Below, piece after piece: positions 17,256-25,865 of a DNA stretch of 64,000 nucleotides. The stretch comes from an uncultured Mediterraneibacter sp. (lineage in GTDB: Bacteria; Bacillota; Clostridia; Lachnospirales; Lachnospiraceae). The stretch lies in assembly GCA_944381935.1 (NCBI GenBank), contig CALWMN010000006.1:92341-156340 (forward strand). Reading direction: 5' to 3'. Each line of letters begins with the position of its first letter. The stretch's first letter is position 1. The translations under genes were made by a program, and so were the position numbers. The notes below the pieces were generated by a model that saw only the letters and a program-made list of their open reading frames with translations, was not told where the DNA came from and ran no database searches.

Positions 17256-18296
17256 ATGATTAAGGTTGGAATCATCGGAGCTACCGGCTACGCAGGCGGC
17301 GAGCTTGTGAGAATATTGACAGGACATAAAGATGCAGAAATTAAATGGTATGGATCAAGGAGCTATATCGACAAAAAATATGCAGATGTATACCGGAATA
17401 TGTTCCAGATCGTGGATGCGGTCTGCATGGACGATAATATGGAAGAGCTGTCATCCCAGGTGGACGTGATCTTTACAGCGACTCCCCAGGGACTGTGCGC
17501 TTCCCTTGTGAGCGAAGAGATCCTTTCCAGGACGAAGATCATAGACTTGAGCGCAGATTTCCGTTTGAAGGATGTCGCGGTATATGAAGAGTGGTATAAA
17601 ATTCAGCACAAGGCTCCGCAGTTTATCGGAGAGGCCGTTTACGGACTGTGTGAAGTGAACCGGGAGGATATCAGGAAGGCGCGGCTTGTGGCAAATCCCG
17701 GATGCTATACCACATGTTCGATTCTGACGGCGTATCCGCTGGCAAAGGAAGGACTGATCGATCTGGATACCCTGATCATCGATGCAAAATCAGGGACGTC
17801 AGGCGCAGGGCGGGGGGCAAAACTGCCTAACCTTTACTGTGAGGTAAATGAAAATATCAAAGCGTACGGCGTTGCAAGCCACCGGCATACGCCGGAGATC
17901 GAGGAACAGCTCGGCTACGCGGCAGGAGAAAAAGTGGTGCTTAACTTTACACCCCACCTTATCCCCATGAACAGAGGGATTCTGGCAACAGAATACGCAA
18001 AACTGACAAAAGACATAAGCTGGGAAGAAGTCAAAGCTGTCTATGACAAATATTATGCTGATGAAACATTTGTGCGCGTACTGGAAAAAGATATCTGTCC
18101 GGAGACAAAATGGGTGGAAGGAAGCAATTTCGTGGACATCGGGTTTAAGATCGATACAAGGACCGGGAGGATCATTATGATGGGTGCGATTGATAACCTG
18201 GTAAAAGGCGCGGCTGGACAGGCTGTCCAGAATATGAACCTGCTGTTCGGACTGGAGGAAAATGAAGGTCTGGATCTGGTTCCGATGTTCCCGTAA
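17256..18296 (+). CDS. argC: N-acetyl-gamma-glutamyl-phosphate reductase
   Basis: 346 residues. ArgC reduces N-acetylglutamyl phosphate to the semialdehyde. GATGYAGGEL near the N terminus binds NADPH; the catalytic Cys150 is in NPGCYTT. The start at 17256 (MIKVGII) follows GGAGGAGAG; the frame can be read from 17229 but that adds a non-homologous stretch. It is the first gene of the arginine operon. A repeat element with a very stable hairpin begins 3 nt after its stop codon and could limit readthrough into argJ. Confidence 0.96.
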   Translation: MIKVGIIGATGYAGGELVRILTGHKDAEIKWYGSRSYIDKKYADVYRNMFQIVDAVCMDDNMEELSSQVDVIFTATPQGLCASLVSEEILSRTKIIDLSADFRLKDVAVYEEWYKIQHKAPQFIGEAVYGLCEVNREDIRKARLVANPGCYTTCSILTAYPLAKEGLIDLDTLIIDAKSGTSGAGRGAKLPNLYCEVNENIKAYGVASHRHTPEIEEQLGYAAGEKVVLNFTPHLIPMNRGILATEYAKLTKDISWEEVKAVYDKYYADETFVRVLEKDICPETKWVEGSNFVDIGFKIDTRTGRIIMMGAIDNLVKGAAGQAVQNMNLLFGLEENEGLDLVPMFP

Positions 18297-18298
18297 TC

Positions 18299-18432
18299 GC
18301 AATCGGGGACGTAGTGGAATTTAATTCTACTACGTCCCCGATTGCAGACCGGTATGTCCCAAATTGAAATTCACTGTGTCCCAAAATGCAGGCCAGTGTG
18401 TCCCAAATTGACATCCGGCGTGTCCCGAAATG
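18299..18432 (+). repeat. Interspersed repeat, copy 2 (long hairpin plus five 22-nt units)
   Basis: The hairpin spans 18299-18345: arms of 17 bp pair without mismatch and a further five pairs close a 3-nt loop. CGTCCC at 18333 and TGTCCC at 18355, 18377, 18399 and 18421 are exactly 22 nt apart, giving an array of units with consensus TGTCCCAAATTG plus a variable 10-nt tail. The core 18306-18338 is the same 33-nt hairpin as in the other copies. It sits between argC and the acetyltransferase gene. Confidence 0.88.
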
Positions 18433-18477
18433 TTTTTTGTATGAACTTAGAGCAGAAGAATGGAGTTGTTTTTTGCA

Positions 18478-18924
18478 ATGATACGTGTTATGACGATAGA
18501 GGATTATGATGGAGTATATGCCCTGTGGAAGAAGATAAAGGGATTTGGCATACGCAGTATTGACGATTCAAGGGAGGGTGTGGACCGCTTCCTTAAGAGG
18601 AATCCCACGACCAGCGTAGTTGCAGTCGAGAATGGGAGAATCGTGGGAAGCATTTTATGCGGGCATGACGGCAGACGGGGATGCCTGTACCATGTCTGCG
18701 TTGATGAGGCATATCGGCGGCGAGGGATTGGGAAAGATATGGTTGTCCATGCAATGAAGGCTCTAAAGGAAGAAAAGATCAATAAAGTGTCACTGATTGC
18801 ATTTACAAAAAATGATATTGGAAATGCGTTCTGGAATACGATCGGCTGGACAGAACGCCTGGATCTGAATTATTATGATTTTACTTTAAATGAAGAAAAT
18901 ATTACGGCATTTAATGAGCAGTGA
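18478..18924 (+). CDS. GNAT-family acetyltransferase inside the arginine operon
   Basis: 148 residues from ATG 18478. 'YHVCVDEAYRRRGIGKDMVV' holds the canonical acetyl-CoA loop R-R-x-G-I-G. It lies between argC and argJ on the same strand. ArgJ already supplies N-acetylglutamate, so a backup glutamate N-acetyltransferase role is possible but unproven; the fold also suits many other amines. The ribosome site is weak (GGAG 12 nt upstream) and an ATG at 18460 is an alternative start. The repeat element ends 45 nt upstream. Confidence 0.8.
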   Translation: MIRVMTIEDYDGVYALWKKIKGFGIRSIDDSREGVDRFLKRNPTTSVVAVENGRIVGSILCGHDGRRGCLYHVCVDEAYRRRGIGKDMVVHAMKALKEEKINKVSLIAFTKNDIGNAFWNTIGWTERLDLNYYDFTLNEENITAFNEQ

Positions 18925-18951
18925 AGGAAAGCTTACAGGAGAAGGGAAGAG

Positions 18952-20181
18952 ATGAAAATGGAGACGATTAAAGGAGGCGTAACTGCGGCGAAGGGATTTC
19001 AGGCGGCCGCTGCTGTGGCAGGAATTAAGTATCAGGGGAGAACTGATATGGCGCTCATTTACAGCGAAAAACCATGTAAAACGGCAGGGACTTTTACAAC
19101 AAATGTTGTGAAAGCGGCGCCTGTAAAATGGGACAGAACTATTGTAGAGAAAAGAATAAAATCTCAGGCTGTTATCGTAAATTCCGGAATTGCCAATGCC
19201 TGTACCGGCGATGAGGGGATGGCATATTGCAGGGAAACGGCGCGCGAAGCGTCAAAAGCACTCGGAATTGAGGAGCATGGCGTACTGGTTGGTTCCACAG
19301 GTGTAATCGGGATGCAGCTTCCCATAGAGAAAGTGAAAAATGGCATCAGGATGCTGGCGTCAGGCAGGAAAGCAGATATCGAAAGCGGAACAGAGGCAGC
19401 GAAAGCGATTATGACTACGGACACTGTGGAAAAGCAGGCGGCCGTCAAGATTGAAATTGCGGGAAAAACCGTGACGATCGGCGGCATGGCGAAAGGATCC
19501 GGCATGATCCATCCAAATATGTGCACGATGCTGGCATTTATTACAACGGATGCCAAGATTTCAAAGAAAGCGCTCCAAAAAGCACTCAGCGCAGATGTAG
19601 AAGATACCTACAATATGATTTCCGTGGATGGCGACACATCCACGAACGACACCGTTCTCCTTCTTGCCAACGGGATGGCAGGAAATAAAAAAATTAAATG
19701 CGGTACGCCGGAATTTGAACAGTTTCAGAAAGCCCTTCATTATGTAAATGAAACACTGGCAAAAAAAATGGCAGGGGACGGAGAAGGAGCGACAGCTCTG
19801 TTTGAGGCAAAAATCATCGGGGCATCCACGAAAGAACAGGCAAAAATTCTTGCAAAATCAATTGTATGCTCAAATCTGACGAAAGCGGCGATCGCCGGAC
19901 ATGATGCAAATTGGGGAAGAATCTTATGCGCAATGGGATACTCAGGTGTTGAATTTAATCCCGAAAAAGTGGATCTTCACTTTAAAAGCGCTGCCGGGGA
20001 ATTAAAAATTATTGAAAATGGAACGGCAGTGGATTACAGCGAAGAAAAGGCGACAGAAATTCTGTCAGAGCCGGAAGTGACAGTGATTGCAGATATAAAA
20101 GAGGGGACAGAGACAGCATCAGCCTGGGGGTGCGACCTGACACATGGATACATTGAAATAAACGCAGATTACAGAAGCTGA
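18952..20181 (+). CDS. argJ: Glutamate N-acetyltransferase / amino-acid acetyltransferase
   Basis: 409 residues. ArgJ moves the acetyl group from N-acetylornithine to glutamate and, in bifunctional forms, also makes N-acetylglutamate from acetyl-CoA. The protein self-cleaves before its nucleophile threonine in KGSGMIHPNMCTMLAF; here Thr192 is preceded by Cys191 where many members have Ala. GSTGVIG is the oxyanion region. A purine-rich site lies before ATG 18952. The second repeat copy of this operon separates it from argB. Confidence 0.95.
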   Translation: MKMETIKGGVTAAKGFQAAAAVAGIKYQGRTDMALIYSEKPCKTAGTFTTNVVKAAPVKWDRTIVEKRIKSQAVIVNSGIANACTGDEGMAYCRETAREASKALGIEEHGVLVGSTGVIGMQLPIEKVKNGIRMLASGRKADIESGTEAAKAIMTTDTVEKQAAVKIEIAGKTVTIGGMAKGSGMIHPNMCTMLAFITTDAKISKKALQKALSADVEDTYNMISVDGDTSTNDTVLLLANGMAGNKKIKCGTPEFEQFQKALHYVNETLAKKMAGDGEGATALFEAKIIGASTKEQAKILAKSIVCSNLTKAAIAGHDANWGRILCAMGYSGVEFNPEKVDLHFKSAAGELKIIENGTAVDYSEEKATEILSEPEVTVIADIKEGTETASAWGCDLTHGYIEINADYRS

Positions 20182-20200
20182 CAGATAAAAAAATCAAAAA

Positions 20201-20277
20201 GGGACAGGGCAAAATTCAATTTGGGACACACTGAAGCTCCTTTTGGGACGTAGTGAAATTGAATTTTACTACGTCCC
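20201..20277 (-). repeat. Interspersed repeat, copy 3 (reverse orientation)
   Basis: Reading the minus strand, a 33-nt hairpin (20277-20245) is followed by units at 22-nt spacing; on the plus strand GGGAC starts at 20201, 20223 and 20245. The hairpin ends only 3 nt before the GGAGG of argB, so it could mask or expose that ribosome site. Confidence 0.85.
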
Positions 20278-20291
20278 AAAGGAGGTATAAT

Positions 20292-21194
20292 ATGAACAAG
20301 AATATGCAGCAATATCTGGACAAGGCACAGGTTCTGATTGAGGCGCTGCCCTATATCCAGCGTTTTAACCGTAAGATTATCGTTGTGAAATATGGCGGCA
20401 GTGTCATGGTGGACGATAATCTGAAGAAGCAGGTGATCGAGGATGTGACACTTCTTAAGCTTGTAGGTTTCAAACCTATTATCGTGCACGGCGGCGGCAA
20501 GGAGATCAGCCGCTGGGTCGGCAAGGTCGGTATGGAACCTCAGTTTATCAATGGCCTCAGGGTGACGGATGAGGATACGATGGAGATTGCTGAGATGGTG
20601 CTTGGGAAGGTGAATAAAAGCCTTGTGCAGCTTGTGGAGGAGCTCGGAGTCCGTGCCATAGGTATCAGTGGAAAAGACGGGGCGCTCCTGCGGGTGGAGA
20701 AAAAGTATTCCGACGGTCAGGATATCGGATATGTGGGAGAGATTAAAAGTGTAAATGCCCGGATCTTATACGATCTTCTGGAAAAGGATTTTCTGCCGAT
20801 CGTATGTCCGATCGGGCTGGATGACGACTACCATACATACAATATCAATGCAGATGATGCAGCATGTGCTATTGCACGCGCAGTGAAAGCGGAAAAGCTG
20901 GCGTTCCTGACGGATATTGAAGGCGTCTATAAAGACCCGGATGATCCGGAGACCCTGATTTCTGAGCTGTGGGCAGACGAGGCGAGGAAGCTGATGGAGG
21001 GCGGATACATCGGCGGAGGCATGCTCCCGAAGCTGGCAAACTGCATTGACGCAATTGAGAACGGCGTGTCCCGCGTCCATATCCTGGACGGGCGTATTCC
21101 GCACTGCCTGCTCCTTGAGATCTTTACGAACAGGGGAATCGGAACCGCCATATTAAACAGTGAAGAAAGCAGGTATTATCATGGTGAACAATGA
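20292..21194 (+). CDS. argB: Acetylglutamate kinase
   Basis: 300 residues. ArgB phosphorylates N-acetylglutamate. KYGGSVM (N-terminal ATP lysine) and [11 protein letters not shown] are the family's glycine-rich loops; '[19 protein letters not shown]' lies at the substrate end. In many bacteria with the cyclic pathway this is the arginine-feedback enzyme. The start at 20292 is fixed by AAAGGAGG directly after the repeat hairpin. The C terminus overlaps argD by 14 nt. Confidence 0.96.
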   Translation: MNKNMQQYLDKAQVLIEALPYIQRFNRKIIVVKYGGSVMVDDNLKKQVIEDVTLLKLVGFKPIIVHGGGKEISRWVGKVGMEPQFINGLRVTDEDTMEIAEMVLGKVNKSLVQLVEELGVRAIGISGKDGALLRVEKKYSDGQDIGYVGEIKSVNARILYDLLEKDFLPIVCPIGLDDDYHTYNINADDAACAIARAVKAEKLAFLTDIEGVYKDPDDPETLISELWADEARKLMEGGYIGGGMLPKLANCIDAIENGVSRVHILDGRIPHCLLLEIFTNRGIGTAILNSEESRYYHGEQ

Positions 21195-22362
21195 GATAAA
21201 AGCAGCGGAAGAAAATCTGATACATGTATACAACCGGTTCCCCGTTGTGCTGGACCACGGGGAAGGGATGTATCTCTATGGCACGGACGGAAAAGAGTAC
21301 CTCGACTTCGCGGCAGGTTTTGCCGTTACAGGGCTTGGATACGATAACCAGGAACTGAAGGACGCCCTGAAGGCCCAGATTGACAAGCTGTGCCATATTT
21401 CCAATCTCTATTATCATGAGAGCTGCGGGGAAGCGGCAAGGGCGTTAAACCGCGTCTCCGGAATGGACAGAGTGTTTTTCACGAACAGCGGGAGCGAGGC
21501 GGTTGAGGGAGCCTTAAAGGCGGCCAGAAGATACGCCTTCACAAAAAAGACCGGACGGTATGAGTTTATTGCCATGAAAAACTCTTTCCACGGGAGAAGT
21601 TTTGGCGCTGTGTCAGTAACCGGGCACGATGCCTACAGGGAGCCGTTTGAACCCGTCCTGCCCGGGGTGAAATTTGCAGAGTTTAACAACCTGGACAGTG
21701 TACGGGAGCTTGTAAATGACAGGACCTGCGCGATTATTCTGGAGCCTCTTCAGGGAGAAGGTGGAATCAACCTTGCGACACAGGAATTTATGGAAGGAAT
21801 CCGTCGGATTTGTGATGAAAACGGACTGCTTATGATCTGTGATGAGATCCAGTGCGGCATGGGAAGGACAGGCAGCATGTTTGCATGGCAGGGGTTTGGC
21901 GTAAAGCCGGATATTCTCACAATGGCAAAGGCGATCGGAAACGGGATCCCGGCAGGGGCATTTGCGATGACAGAGCATGTGGCGGAATATTCCCTGAAAC
22001 CCGGGGATCATGGGGCAACCTACGGCGGAAACCCGCTGGCGTGCACGGCAGTGAGAAAAGTGATCGAAATCTTTGAGAGGGAAGATATCGTAGGCCATGT
22101 AAACCGGGTGGCGCCATACCTGACAAGGCGGCTTGACGAGCTGATGTCTGATACGGACTGCGTGATCGAACGCAGAGGAAAAGGACTGATGCAGGGGATC
22201 GTGCTGACAAAGCCGGCTGCAGAGGTCAATAGCAGGGCGGTCGAGGAGGGACTGCTCGTGATACAAGCACAGGGAAATGTGCTGCGTTTTGTCCCGCCGC
22301 TGATCGTGGAAGAAAAGCATATTGATGAAATGATCGGGAAAATAAAGCGGGCGCTGGCATAA
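21181..22362 (+). CDS. argD: Acetylornithine aminotransferase
   Basis: 393 residues. ArgD, a class III PLP aminotransferase, makes N-acetylornithine from the semialdehyde. PLP lysine Lys250 is in [11 protein letters not shown]; '[15 protein letters not shown]' and '[13 protein letters not shown]' are the other cofactor blocks. Start at ATG 21181 is preferred (AAAGCAGG 7 nt upstream); a GTG at 21160 lies deeper inside argB. It closes the arginine cluster here; argF and argH are not in the window. Confidence 0.95.
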   Translation: MVNNEIKAAEENLIHVYNRFPVVLDHGEGMYLYGTDGKEYLDFAAGFAVTGLGYDNQELKDALKAQIDKLCHISNLYYHESCGEAARALNRVSGMDRVFFTNSGSEAVEGALKAARRYAFTKKTGRYEFIAMKNSFHGRSFGAVSVTGHDAYREPFEPVLPGVKFAEFNNLDSVRELVNDRTCAIILEPLQGEGGINLATQEFMEGIRRICDENGLLMICDEIQCGMGRTGSMFAWQGFGVKPDILTMAKAIGNGIPAGAFAMTEHVAEYSLKPGDHGATYGGNPLACTAVRKVIEIFEREDIVGHVNRVAPYLTRRLDELMSDTDCVIERRGKGLMQGIVLTKPAAEVNSRAVEEGLLVIQAQGNVLRFVPPLIVEEKHIDEMIGKIKRALA

Positions 22363-22444
22363 AGCGGTCCCTTATCAGAATAAGAAACCAGTCATCGGAC
22401 ATACTATCAGAGTAGCCGGCATATACTGCATGGAGGTAAAAAGG

Positions 22445-22876
22445 ATGATTGGTTTTTTTATTGCACTTTTATCAGGAGCACTGATGAGCGTCCAGGGAGT
22501 ATTCAACACACAGGTGACGAAGACGACCGGAGTGTGGGTCAGCAACGGATGGGTTCAGCTGTCTGCCCTTGCAGTTTGTCTTGTGGTCTGGTTTTTTACG
22601 GGACGCGACAGTATAACAGCGATTGCAAAAGTGGAACCCAAATATATGCTGCTTGGAGGTGTGATCGGAGCAGGGATTACCTGGACGGTAATTAAAAGCA
22701 TCGACGCGCTGGGACCGGCGAAGTCCGCCCTCCTGATCGTGATCGCACAGCTTGCCGTGTCTTATCTGATCGAGCTGTTCGGCATGTTCGGAATGGAGAA
22801 AGAGCCGTTTGACTGGCGCAAGCTGGGAGGGCTTGTCCTGGCAGTGATCGGGTTCACAATCTTTCAATGGGAGTAA
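22445..22876 (+). CDS. YdcZ/DUF606-type small DMT transporter
   Basis: 143 residues, four or five hydrophobic segments ('FIALLSGALMSVQGVFNTQV' first, 'GGVIGAGITWTVIKSIDAL' in the middle). This half-size drug/metabolite transporter family usually works as dimers or paired genes; no partner is adjacent. The start at 22445 has GGAGG 8 nt upstream. Downstream of argD by 82 bp on the same strand, it may be a late member of the arginine transcript, but no link to arginine is known to me. Confidence 0.8.
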   Translation: MIGFFIALLSGALMSVQGVFNTQVTKTTGVWVSNGWVQLSALAVCLVVWFFTGRDSITAIAKVEPKYMLLGGVIGAGITWTVIKSIDALGPAKSALLIVIAQLAVSYLIELFGMFGMEKEPFDWRKLGGLVLAVIGFTIFQWE

Positions 22877-22934
22877 AATGCTGTAATAATCCTGTAATAA
22901 AAGTTCAAATTTGTAACAAAGGCGTAAATGTCTA

Positions 22935-22963
22935 TTGTATTTTATAGAAAAATTCGTTACAAT
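22935..22963 (+). promoter_or_regulatory. Promoter upstream of comEA
   Basis: TTGTAT and TACAAT separated by 17 nt, 57 nt before the comEA start. A CTCACAG/CTGTGAG stem-loop lies between promoter and gene. Confidence 0.6.
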
Positions 22964-23019
22964 GTTACTGTCCGGTAAACAGGGGTATTCTCACAGCCTG
23001 AGAACTGTGAGGAAGATGG

Positions 23020-23709
23020 ATGAATTATAGAAAAGGATTACTGGTCCTGGCTGCCGCCGCGGCATGTTTTCTGTCAGAAGGCTGCAGCAGGACAGAAAAT
23101 GACGGTTTTAAAGAGCTGGAGCTTGCCGGGGAAGAGCTGGCAGCATACAGCGGGAGTACGAATGATAACAGTGGGGACACAGACGGATGGGAAGAGACAG
23201 ACAAGAGCGCGCCGGACGGCGGGCAGTCCCGGGAGGATGAAGCCGGCCAGGAAACGGATTCGGCTTTTGTTTATGTCTGTGGAGCCGTGTGTTCTCCGGG
23301 AGTATATGAACTGAAAAGCGGTGCCCGTGTATTTGAAGCGATTGAGCTTGCCGGAGGGATGACGGAAGAGGCTGCCCAGGAAATCATCAATCAGGCGAGA
23401 GTCGTATCGGACGGGGAGCGCATCTACGTGCCGACAACGGAAGAGGCGGAAAGCTATGCCGAAGGCACGGGGGTTGATGGAATGGAAGTAACAGAAGGTA
23501 CGGATGGAAAGGAACAGGGAAAAATAAATATTAATACAGCCGGAAAAGATGAACTCATGACACTGAACGGAATCGGGGAAGCAAAGGCGCAGAGCATCCT
23601 CACTTACAGGGAAGAACACGGGAAGTTTTCCAGCATTGAGGATCTGATGAAGATTGAGGGCATCAAAGAGGGAGTATTCAGCAAGATAAAGGAAGACATC
23701 ACAATATAG
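23020..23709 (+). CDS. comEA: ComEA-like DNA-binding lipoprotein
   Basis: 229 residues. A lipobox-type signal (LSEGC near residue 23) anchors it outside the membrane. After an acidic linker comes an SLBB-type domain ('CGAVCSPGVYELKSGARVFE') and then the tandem helix-hairpin-helix module beginning ININTAGKDEL and ending 'KIEGIKEGVFSKIKEDI', which binds DNA for uptake in competent bacteria. comEC follows three genes later. No ribosome site of the usual strength is seen, but GAGGAAG precedes the ATG. Confidence 0.88.
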   Translation: MNYRKGLLVLAAAAACFLSEGCSRTENDGFKELELAGEELAAYSGSTNDNSGDTDGWEETDKSAPDGGQSREDEAGQETDSAFVYVCGAVCSPGVYELKSGARVFEAIELAGGMTEEAAQEIINQARVVSDGERIYVPTTEEAESYAEGTGVDGMEVTEGTDGKEQGKININTAGKDELMTLNGIGEAKAQSILTYREEHGKFSSIEDLMKIEGIKEGVFSKIKEDITI

Positions 23710-23735
23710 TGAAGGGAAGTCAGGAAAAGAGGAGT

Positions 23736-24422
23736 ATGAGTAAGAAAATTTTAGTCGTGGACGATGAAAAACTGATAGTAAAGGGGATCCGATTCAGCCT
23801 GGAGCAGGAAGGGATGGAGGTGGACTGTGCCTATGACGGTGAAGAGGCACTTGAGTATGCGAAGAACTGTGAGTATGACCTGGTGCTTCTTGACGTTATG
23901 CTTCCGAAGATCGACGGATTTGAGGTGTGCCAGAGGATCAGGGAGTTTTCAGATATGCCGGTTGTCATGCTGACGGCAAAGAGTGAGGACATGGATAAAA
24001 TACTCGGCCTGGAATATGGCGCGGACGATTATATTACAAAGCCGTTTAATATCCTTGAGGTAAAGGCAAGGATCAAGGCGATCATGCGGCGGACGTCAAA
24101 AAGAAAGGAGCCGGCGGGCAGTCCGGTCCTGATCAAGGGGAATATGAAGATCGACTGTGAGAGCAGGCGGGTCTTTATTGGAGAAAAGGAGATCAATCTT
24201 ACGGCGAAAGAATTTGACGTCCTGGAACTGCTGGCGATGAATCCAAACAAGGTCTACAGCAGGGAGAATCTCCTGAATCTTATATGGGGGTACGATTATC
24301 CGGGAGATGCAAGGACAGTCGATGTACATATCAGGAGGCTTCGGGAAAAGATAGAGGTCAATCCAAGCGAGCCGAAATATGTACATACAAAGTGGGGAGT
24401 GGGTTATTATTTCCAGGGGTAA
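23736..24422 (+). CDS. OmpR/PhoB-family response regulator
   Basis: 228 residues. The receiver domain has the acidic pair Asp9/Asp10, phospho-acceptor Asp53 (LLDVMLPKIDG) and Lys in LTAKSED; the C-terminal winged helix has DVHIRRLREKIE. The start at 23736 follows AAAGAGGAG. It overlaps its kinase gene by 44 nt, so the two are tightly coupled. Lying between comEA and comEC, it might control DNA uptake or envelope genes; the target is unknown. Confidence 0.93.
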   Translation: MSKKILVVDDEKLIVKGIRFSLEQEGMEVDCAYDGEEALEYAKNCEYDLVLLDVMLPKIDGFEVCQRIREFSDMPVVMLTAKSEDMDKILGLEYGADDYITKPFNILEVKARIKAIMRRTSKRKEPAGSPVLIKGNMKIDCESRRVFIGEKEINLTAKEFDVLELLAMNPNKVYSRENLLNLIWGYDYPGDARTVDVHIRRLREKIEVNPSEPKYVHTKWGVGYYFQG

Positions 24423-25854
24423 AATACAGTCGAAATTCAAAGACAGGATCTTGAAAAATCTGCGGTTCCGCATTATCCTGATTGTGATGCTTGCAGGGTT
24501 TCTCCCCTGCATGGCGTCGCTTTTCGGGATCGTGACATTCTACGAGTCACGCGCAGTCTCTCTTCAGACTGCCGATATTCAGAATCAATGTACAATTCTC
24601 AGCAATCAATTAAATTCCTATCAGTATCTGGATGATACATCGTCAGACGTGATCAATGCAAACCTGACCCAGCTTGCCACAATGTATAACGGCCGCGTGA
24701 TGGTGATCAATGACGAGTTAGAAGTCATCAAGGATACATATAATCTGGATGAAGGGAAGACGGACGTCTCGGAGAATGTTGTCCGATGTATGAAAGGGGA
24801 AAACTCAAGCTATTATGACAAAAAAAATCATTACATCGAGGCAGCGGCGCCTGTGATGTCGTCTGACGGCAGGACTGTTACGGGAGTGATCCTGGCAAGC
24901 GTCTCAACAGACCGCATAGAGGATACTGTCGGCAATATCTATGCACAGGGAGGGGCAGTGACAGGGATCATCATGATCGTTCTGTTGATCATCAGTGTCC
25001 TTATGGCGGACAGGATCGTCAGGCCTCTCCACAGGATTACAGCAGCGATAGAAAGTGTGACGGAAGGATATGGGGACGATGTGCTCCACGAGGATACATT
25101 TACAGAGACGAGGCAGATGAGCGAGGCTTTTAATAAAATGCTCGGAAGGATCAAACAGCTTGATGAATCGAGGGAAGAGTTTGTATCTAACGTATCCCAC
25201 GAGCTGAAAACTCCTATGACTTCCATGAAAGTCCTGGCAGATTCTCTCCTTGAGCAGGAGAATGCCCCGGTCGAGATGTATCAGGAATTTATGGAAGATA
25301 TCGCCAGGGAGATTGACAGGGAGAACCAGATTATCACAGATCTGCTCTCACTTGTCAAGATGGACAAGACGGGACAGAACCTGAACATACAGTCTGTCAA
25401 TATCAATGATCTTCTGGAACAGAACCTCAAGCGGCTGCGCCCGATTGCAGGGAAAAAGAATGTTGAGATCGTAATGGAGAGCTTCCGGCCGGTTACGGCG
25501 GAGGTGGATGAAACGAAGCTTTCTCTTGCGATATCGAATCTCGTGGAAAATGCCATCAAGTATAACCGGGACAATGGCTGGGTGCATGTATCGTTAAATG
25601 CAGACCACAAGTACTTCTTTCTCAAGGTAGAAGACTCAGGGATCGGTATACCGGAAGAGGACCAGGCGCATATCTTTGAAAGGTTTTACCGTGTAGACAA
25701 GTCACATTCCAGGGCAGTCGGAGGGACCGGACTTGGCCTTGCCATTGCCAGAAGCGCGGTGATCGTCCACAGAGGCTCCATCCGGGTATACAGCAATGCC
25801 GGGGAAGGGACAACTTTTACAGTGAGGATTCCGCTGACTTATGTGGCATCATAG
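24379..25854 (+). CDS. Sensor histidine kinase
   Basis: 491 residues. TM1 about residues 30-52, an extracellular sensor of about 140 residues, TM2 near 194-214, HAMP, dimerisation helix with phospho-acceptor His274 (SNVSHELKTPM), and HATPase with LVENAIKYN and DSGIGIPEEDQ. Domain order is that of WalK/PhoR-type kinases, although no PAS domain is evident. The ATG at 24379 lies inside the regulator gene; no later in-frame ATG fits before TM1. Confidence 0.92.
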   Translation: MYIQSGEWVIISRGKIQSKFKDRILKNLRFRIILIVMLAGFLPCMASLFGIVTFYESRAVSLQTADIQNQCTILSNQLNSYQYLDDTSSDVINANLTQLATMYNGRVMVINDELEVIKDTYNLDEGKTDVSENVVRCMKGENSSYYDKKNHYIEAAAPVMSSDGRTVTGVILASVSTDRIEDTVGNIYAQGGAVTGIIMIVLLIISVLMADRIVRPLHRITAAIESVTEGYGDDVLHEDTFTETRQMSEAFNKMLGRIKQLDESREEFVSNVSHELKTPMTSMKVLADSLLEQENAPVEMYQEFMEDIAREIDRENQIITDLLSLVKMDKTGQNLNIQSVNINDLLEQNLKRLRPIAGKKNVEIVMESFRPVTAEVDETKLSLAISNLVENAIKYNRDNGWVHVSLNADHKYFFLKVEDSGIGIPEEDQAHIFERFYRVDKSHSRAVGGTGLGLAIARSAVIVHRGSIRVYSNAGEGTTFTVRIPLTYVAS

Positions 25855-25865
25855 GAGGAGATGAA

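Noticed and set aside
16772-17275. 167-codon minus frame between proA and argC
   Set aside because: Covers terminator and promoter; no homology or ribosome site.
18333-18432. Possible CRISPR array from regularly spaced repeats
   Set aside because: The 22-nt period includes repeat and tail; no 25-35-nt spacers and no cas genes.
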